A stretch of 64,000 nucleotides of DNA from Flavobacterium sp. 102 (lineage in GTDB: Bacteria > Bacteroidota > Bacteroidia > Flavobacteriales > Flavobacteriaceae), in assembly GCF_003634615.1 (NCBI RefSeq), contig NZ_RBKX01000001.1:930001-994000 (forward strand), read 5' to 3'. A model generated the notes under the pieces. That model was not told where the DNA came from. It did not search any database and saw only the letters and a program-made list of their open reading frames with translations. The position numbers and the translations under genes were made by a program. Shown piece by piece: positions 58,989-64,000 of this stretch. How positions within the stretch are numbered: the stretch's first letter is position 1; each line of letters starts with the position of its first letter.

Positions 58989-60434
58989 ATGATAAAAAAT
59001 TTTAAATGGCTACTCTTGGTTTCCTTAACCTTTGTGGCATGTAATAGTGATGATGAATTTGTTGCTGATCCAAATTCAACAGACGGAACACCGCTTACGG
59101 CAGGAACAGCTGATTTCTCTAAATATGTTGCACTTGGGGATTCCTTTGCGGCAGGATTTTCAGATAATGCTTTATTTATGGAAGGACAAAAAAATTCATA
59201 TCCAAATATTATTGCTTCACAATTTGCTTTAGTAGGAGGTGGTGAGTTTACTAATCCTTTTATGAATGATAACATTGGAGGATTTAGTTCTGGAGGGGCG
59301 CAAATATCAGCATATGGACCAAGATTGTGGTTCAATGCAGTTACTAGTAGTCCACTGCCGGTTTCCGGAGTTTCATCTACTGATATCTCTACGCATTTGT
59401 CGGGAAGTTTTAACAATATGGGAATTCCCGGTGCCAAAAGTTTCCACTTGACTTTTTCAGGTTATGGTAGCGTTGCAGGGAACCCTTATTTTGCTAGGTT
59501 TGCGTCGTCACCTACCGCTACAGTTTTAGAGGATGCCTTAGCTCAAGATCCAACCTTCTTTTCTCTTTGGATTGGAGGGAATGATGTCCTTGGTTATGCT
59601 ACTTCAGGAGGGGTAAATCCTGCGGATATCACTGCTCCGGCTACATTTAATGCGGTATACAATTCAATTGTTGGTCAATTAGTTGCCGGCGGAAGAAAAG
59701 GCGTTGTGGCCAATTTACCTTACGTAAGTACTTTGCCTTATTTTACAACTGTACCACATAATCCGGTTCCGTTAAACGCCACTTCAGCTGCTCAGTTGAA
59801 TGCTGGATTTGCTACGTACAATAACGGATTGTTGTTTGCGCAATCCAATGGATTATTGACTGCCGCCGAAGTGGCACAAAGAACCATTTCGTTCTCTGCT
59901 TCAAGCACTAACAGAGTTGTTATTGTTGATGAGTATTTAACCAATCTAACCGGTTTTGGTATTCCATCTTACCGTCAAGCTACCAATGAAGATTTAATCG
60001 TTTTACCGGCAAGAGCTTTTATTGGATCACTTGTAGGCGGGAATCCTGCTCAAATTAATGGGGTTTCGGTTCCGTTAGCAGACCAATGGGTGCTGTCTAA
60101 AAGTGAAATTTTAGAAGTTAAAACAGCAACAGATGCCTATAACCAAACAATACAATCTGCAGCCACAGCAAACGGATTAGCATTCGTTGACGCAAAAGTA
60201 GTTATGGATCAATTAAGCACTACAGGAATTGTTGCTAATAATTATACACTAACCTCGGCGTATGTTACAGGAGCAACTTTTTCTCTTGATGGAGTGCACC
60301 CAAGTCCTAGAGGTTATGCTTACATAGCTAACATCTTCCTGAAAGCGATTAACACAACTTATGGTTCTAATTTTAAAGGCGTAGATGTAGGGACTTACCG
60401 AATTTTATACCCACAAGATCCGGCTAATTTCTAA
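58989..60434 (+). CDS. SGNH/GDSL-hydrolase lipoprotein
   Basis: The 481-residue lipoprotein (LLVSLTFVACNSDDEF) has the GDSL-family blocks: block I KYVALGDSFAAGFSDN with the nucleophile Ser, block III LWIGGNDVLGYATSGG with the Asn of the oxyanion hole, and block V FSLDGVHPSPRGYAYIA with the Asp-His pair. It is therefore a likely esterase or lipase at the outer membrane. It is co-transcribed with the TonB receptor upstream and followed by a terminator. The substrate is unknown. Confidence 0.9.
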   Translation: MIKNFKWLLLVSLTFVACNSDDEFVADPNSTDGTPLTAGTADFSKYVALGDSFAAGFSDNALFMEGQKNSYPNIIASQFALVGGGEFTNPFMNDNIGGFSSGGAQISAYGPRLWFNAVTSSPLPVSGVSSTDISTHLSGSFNNMGIPGAKSFHLTFSGYGSVAGNPYFARFASSPTATVLEDALAQDPTFFSLWIGGNDVLGYATSGGVNPADITAPATFNAVYNSIVGQLVAGGRKGVVANLPYVSTLPYFTTVPHNPVPLNATSAAQLNAGFATYNNGLLFAQSNGLLTAAEVAQRTISFSASSTNRVVIVDEYLTNLTGFGIPSYRQATNEDLIVLPARAFIGSLVGGNPAQINGVSVPLADQWVLSKSEILEVKTATDAYNQTIQSAATANGLAFVDAKVVMDQLSTTGIVANNYTLTSAYVTGATFSLDGVHPSPRGYAYIANIFLKAINTTYGSNFKGVDVGTYRILYPQDPANF

Positions 60435-60456
60435 TCAAGAATACTATAGAATATTC

Positions 60457-60486
60457 AAAACCACTGGCTTTTGCTAGTGGTTTTTT
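60457..60486 (+). terminator. Rho-independent terminator after the SGNH gene
   Basis: AAACCACTGGC pairs with GCTAGTGGTTT (one mismatch) around TTTT and is followed by T. Confidence 0.85.
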
Positions 60487-60560
60487 ATTTTGATGAAGGC
60501 TTACTTTGCGTTTAATTGCTAATTCGTCAAAAAAATAAACAAAAAAACTCTACATAAATA

Positions 60561-60591
60561 TTGATTTTTCGAAATAGAAATTTTACCTTTG
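60561..60591 (+). promoter_or_regulatory. Promoter of atpD
   Basis: A -33 TTG (60561-60563) and a -7 TACCTTTG (60584-60591) are 20 bp apart. The leader before the ATG at 60653 is about 55 bases. Confidence 0.6.
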
Positions 60592-60649
60592 CGCTCTGAA
60601 AAAAGAGGTGTTTTTCTCAAACCTAAATAGCTATTTAATAAATACATAA

Positions 60650-62164
<1,515 letters not shown>

Positions 62165-62167
62165 TAT

Positions 62168-62237
62168 AATTATGAATTATGAGTTATAAATTATGAGTTT
62201 CGACTCACTTATAACTCATAACTTATAACTCATAACT
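62168..62237. repeat. AT-rich inverted tandem repeat between atpD and atpC
   Basis: Units of TTATGAGTTATAAA on the left face TTATAACTCATAA units on the right around GTTTCGACTCAC, so the region can fold into a long imperfect hairpin within the atpDC transcript. The word AACTCATAACTTATAACTCA (62213-62232) recurs exactly at 63657-63676 inside the bioF-like gene. Confidence 0.75.
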
Positions 62238-62245
62238 AAATAAGT

Positions 62246-62527
62246 ATGATTTTAGAAATAGTATCACCGGAAGCTACCTTATTCAAAGGCGAAGTTACTT
62301 CGGTTTCTTTACCGGGTGTGAATGGTTCTTTTCAAGTATTGAACAACCACGCGCCTATAGTTTCTATCTTAAAACAAGGTACCGTGAAAATCGTTGCCGA
62401 TAGTTTTAAATTGGGCAAAGAAGTAGCCGAGAAGTTTACCAAAGTAAACGACCAAAACTACACTTTGGAAATCAATTCAGGAACTATTGAAATGAAAGAC
62501 AACAAAGTAATTGTATTAGCCGACTAA
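62246..62527 (+). CDS. atpC: F1 ATP synthase epsilon subunit
   Basis: The 93-residue protein is the short epsilon subunit: ILEIVSPEATLFKGEVTSVS, LPGVNGSFQVLNNHAPIVSI. The two-helix C-terminal domain of E. coli epsilon is absent, as usual in Bacteroidetes. It belongs to the central stalk and follows atpD across a repeat-filled gap of 81 bases. Confidence 0.95.
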   Translation: MILEIVSPEATLFKGEVTSVSLPGVNGSFQVLNNHAPIVSILKQGTVKIVADSFKLGKEVAEKFTKVNDQNYTLEINSGTIEMKDNKVIVLAD

Positions 62528-62548
62528 TATAATTCAGTATAAACGAAG

Positions 62549-62576
62549 AAGCCCGATAGTAATATCGGGCTTTTTT
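62549..62576 (+). terminator. Rho-independent terminator after atpC
   Basis: AAGCCCGATA pairs with TATCGGGCTT around GTAA and is followed by six T. Confidence 0.9.
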
Positions 62577-62580
62577 ATTA

Positions 62581-62661
62581 GGAGCCAATCCGGCTTTCCA
62601 CTCTATCTTTTTATTTCGTTTTGCAAACGAAATAAAAAGGATGCCGTTGCAATCCGGGCTA
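62581..62661. repeat. Dispersed palindromic repeat (REP-like) with perfect 15-bp stem
   Basis: CTTTTTATTTCGTTT at 62607-62621 and AAACGAAATAAAAAG at 62625-62639 pair perfectly around TGC. The flanks AGCCAATCCGGCTTTCCA and GCCGTTGCAATCCGGGCT have the style of intergenic repeats I know from Flavobacterium, where several copies occur per genome. No other copy is seen in this window. Confidence 0.65.
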
Positions 62662-62678
62662 TTTACTATATTTGAAAT

Positions 62679-63206
62679 ATGAAAAAGGATAAGGAATTCG
62701 AGTTAGTGGTAGCCCAAGGGGAAATCCCATGGTGGCGAGTATTTTTGGCTGCTATTCTATTTACTGGTGTAATTTATAACGTTTATCTTTTGATTATCTA
62801 TTGTAACAACATGACACTTGATAGTATTCCTGCAAGGACTATTCCTGATGCCATAAAAAAAATATCTTCCGGTTTAGTTGCAGGCATCGCTTTATCAATA
62901 ACCAAAACGGTTCTAATTGATATTGATAAAAATAAATTGATTTCAAGATATGCCGTAGGTCCTTTTTCCCGTGATGTATTGACCGTTGTACCGGAACTGG
63001 AATATGTTTCGGTATTTTTTAATTCAAAAGAAGAATACGAGGTAAATCTTTGGTACAAAGGAAATAAGCATTACAAAATGTATACGTTTATAGAAAAAGA
63101 ACATGCACATAAATTTGGCGTCATGGTTGCCCAAAAGCTCAATATCGATTTATTAGACGCCACGGAAAAAGGAAACAATAAATGGATTGAAAAAGTGACA
63201 ATATGA
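62679..63206 (+). CDS. Two-helix membrane protein of unknown function
   Basis: The 175-residue protein has two hydrophobic segments (WRVFLAAILFTGVIYNVYLL and KISSGLVAGIALSI), then a soluble beta-rich part with DKNKLISRYAVGPFSRDVLT and YEVNLWYKGNKHY and a final helix. It looks like a small PH-like domain on a membrane anchor, but I do not recognise the family. It overlaps the bioF-like gene by four bases (ATGA), so the two may work together. Confidence 0.65.
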   Translation: MKKDKEFELVVAQGEIPWWRVFLAAILFTGVIYNVYLLIIYCNNMTLDSIPARTIPDAIKKISSGLVAGIALSITKTVLIDIDKNKLISRYAVGPFSRDVLTVVPELEYVSVFFNSKEEYEVNLWYKGNKHYKMYTFIEKEHAHKFGVMVAQKLNIDLLDATEKGNNKWIEKVTI

Positions 63207-64000
63207 AACTCCCAAAATCACTACAAACTAAACTCGAGCAACGCCAAGCCAATAACGCTTTGCGCCAATTGCCGGCAGCCAAGAACTTGGTAGATTTTGC
63301 ATCCAATGATTATATCGGGTTTGCGCATAGTGAAACTATCTTTCATCAAACCCATCAATACCTTCTAGATCAGAATATCAAAACCAACGGCGCCACCGGT
63401 TCGCGTTTGATTTCCGGAAACCATAACTTATATGAAATAGCAGAAAGTTTCATCGCCAACTTCCACCAATCCGAAACCGCTTTAATTTTCAACTCCGGTT
63501 ATGATGCCAATGTGGGTTTTTTCAGCGCCGTACCACAACGAAACGATGTGATTCTGTATGACGAACTTTGTCACGCATCCATCCGAGACGGCATCCAAAT
63601 GAGCCATGCTAAAGCCTATAAATTTCAACACAACGACTTGGAGGATTTGCAGCAAAAACTCATAACTTATAACTCAAAACTCATAACTCTTTACATAGTC
63701 ACAGAATCAGTCTTCTCTATGGATGGCGATTGTCCTAATATAGAACAACTTGTTGCCTTGACTGAAAAACACAACGCTTACTTAGTCATAGACGAAGCCC
63801 ATGCGCTCGGTGTTTTCGGAGAACAAGGCGAAGGATTAATACAGAGTGTAGGCCTACAAGACAAAGTCTTTGCCCGAATCATGACGTTCGGAAAAGGATT
63901 AGGGTGTCACGGTGCGGCGATTTTAGGCAGTGCCGAATTGAAAAGTTATCTAGTCAATTTCGCGAGAAGTTTTATTTATACCACTGGTTTATCACCTCAT
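63203..64000 (+). CDS. bioF: 8-amino-7-oxononanoate synthase-like PLP enzyme (3' end outside window)
   Basis: The frame starts at ATG 63203 and is open to the window end (266 residues seen). It shows the alpha-oxoamine synthase pattern: VDFASNDYIGFA, GATGSRLISGNH, ALIFNSGYDANVGFFS, YDELCHASIRDG, VTESVFSMDGD, VIDEAHALGVFGEQG (Asp for the PLP ring), TFGKGLGCHGA (Lys for PLP) and YTTGLSPH. BioF joins pimeloyl-ACP or -CoA with alanine in biotin synthesis; related enzymes use glycine or serine, so the call stays open until the neighbours are seen. An AT-rich repeat unit is built into the code at 63657-63688 and encodes KLITYNSKLITLY. Confidence 0.8.
   Translation, partial: MKLPKSLQTKLEQRQANNALRQLPAAKNLVDFASNDYIGFAHSETIFHQTHQYLLDQNIKTNGATGSRLISGNHNLYEIAESFIANFHQSETALIFNSGYDANVGFFSAVPQRNDVILYDELCHASIRDGIQMSHAKAYKFQHNDLEDLQQKLITYNSKLITLYIVTESVFSMDGDCPNIEQLVALTEKHNAYLVIDEAHALGVFGEQGEGLIQSVGLQDKVFARIMTFGKGLGCHGAAILGSAELKSYLVNFARSFIYTTGLSPH
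63657..63688. repeat. AACTCATAACTTATAACTCA repeat inside the bioF-like coding sequence
   Basis: The first 20 bases are identical to 62213-62232 in the atpD-atpC gap. The frame stays open, and the encoded LITYNSKLIT replaces the usual variable stretch before the VTESVFSMDG strand. Confidence 0.7.

Noticed and set aside
62190..62212. TATGAGTTTCGACTCA in the atpD-atpC gap.
   Set aside because: The spacer is eight bases and the arm TCACT does not match; it is part of the AT-rich repeat.

Overview
The window looks like the chromosome of a Flavobacterium-type member of the Bacteroidetes. Supporting signs are the -7 promoter boxes of the TAnnTTTG type, lipoproteins and TonB-dependent receptors throughout, two proteins with type IX secretion C-terminal sorting domains, a GldH-like gliding lipoprotein, a DUF4270 lipoprotein, a bifunctional OlsF-type acyltransferase and low GC. 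No tRNA, rRNA, CRISPR array, transposase or phage gene was seen.

Layout. 0-3.4 kb: reductive pyrimidine breakdown (end of preT, preA, an M20 carbamoyl amidohydrolase), interrupted by a frameshifted four-helix-bundle gene lying between inverted copies of a short AT-rich repeat. 3.4-26.6 kb: a nitrogen-oxide and anaerobic block. It holds a copper-uptake operon (TonB receptor, tandem FixH/YtkA-like lipoprotein, small Cys protein), a Crp/Fnr regulator, a multi-pass His-rich membrane protein, a fasciclin lipoprotein, a NorC/NorB-like pair, a 604-aa Cys-rich protein of unknown function, class III ribonucleotide reductase (nrdD, a separate glycyl-radical ORF, nrdG), the RIC iron-sulfur repair protein, nadAB, and a clade II nitrous oxide reductase cluster (cytochrome c, nosZ, membrane protein, nosL, nosD, nosF, nosY, truncated globin, CopD-like protein). 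26.8-35.6 kb: general metabolism and envelope genes. 35.7-42.5 kb: secreted and accessory proteins (T9SS lipase-like protein, lipoprotein, XRE regulator, L,D-transpeptidase, T9SS sugar dehydrogenase). 42.6-64 kb: envelope and core genes (OmpA, AsmA/GT51 fusion, gldH, radA, panD-panC, glmS, a TonB receptor with an SGNH lipoprotein, atpD-atpC, start of a bioF-like gene).

The most interesting signal is a shared regulatory element. A dyad TATGA-N6-TCATA occurs five times perfectly and once with one mismatch, always in front of a gene of the nitrogen-oxide block: the divergent copper operon/Crp-Fnr promoter, the fasciclin gene, norC, the Cys-rich protein, the ric-nrdD-nrdG operon (divergent from nadAB) and the cytochrome c-nosZ operon. 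In four cases a -7 box ends exactly 37.5 bp from the dyad centre, and in the others a weaker box ends 36.5 bp away. This fits class II activation by the Crp/Fnr protein encoded next to the first site. Together the genes would take up copper, reduce NO to N2O and N2O to N2, repair iron-sulfur damage and make deoxynucleotides without oxygen. No nitrite reductase gene (nirK or nirS) is present in the window.

Products were assigned by reading motifs, lengths and context only; no database search was run. Two genes carry a single-base frameshift that could be real or a sequencing error.
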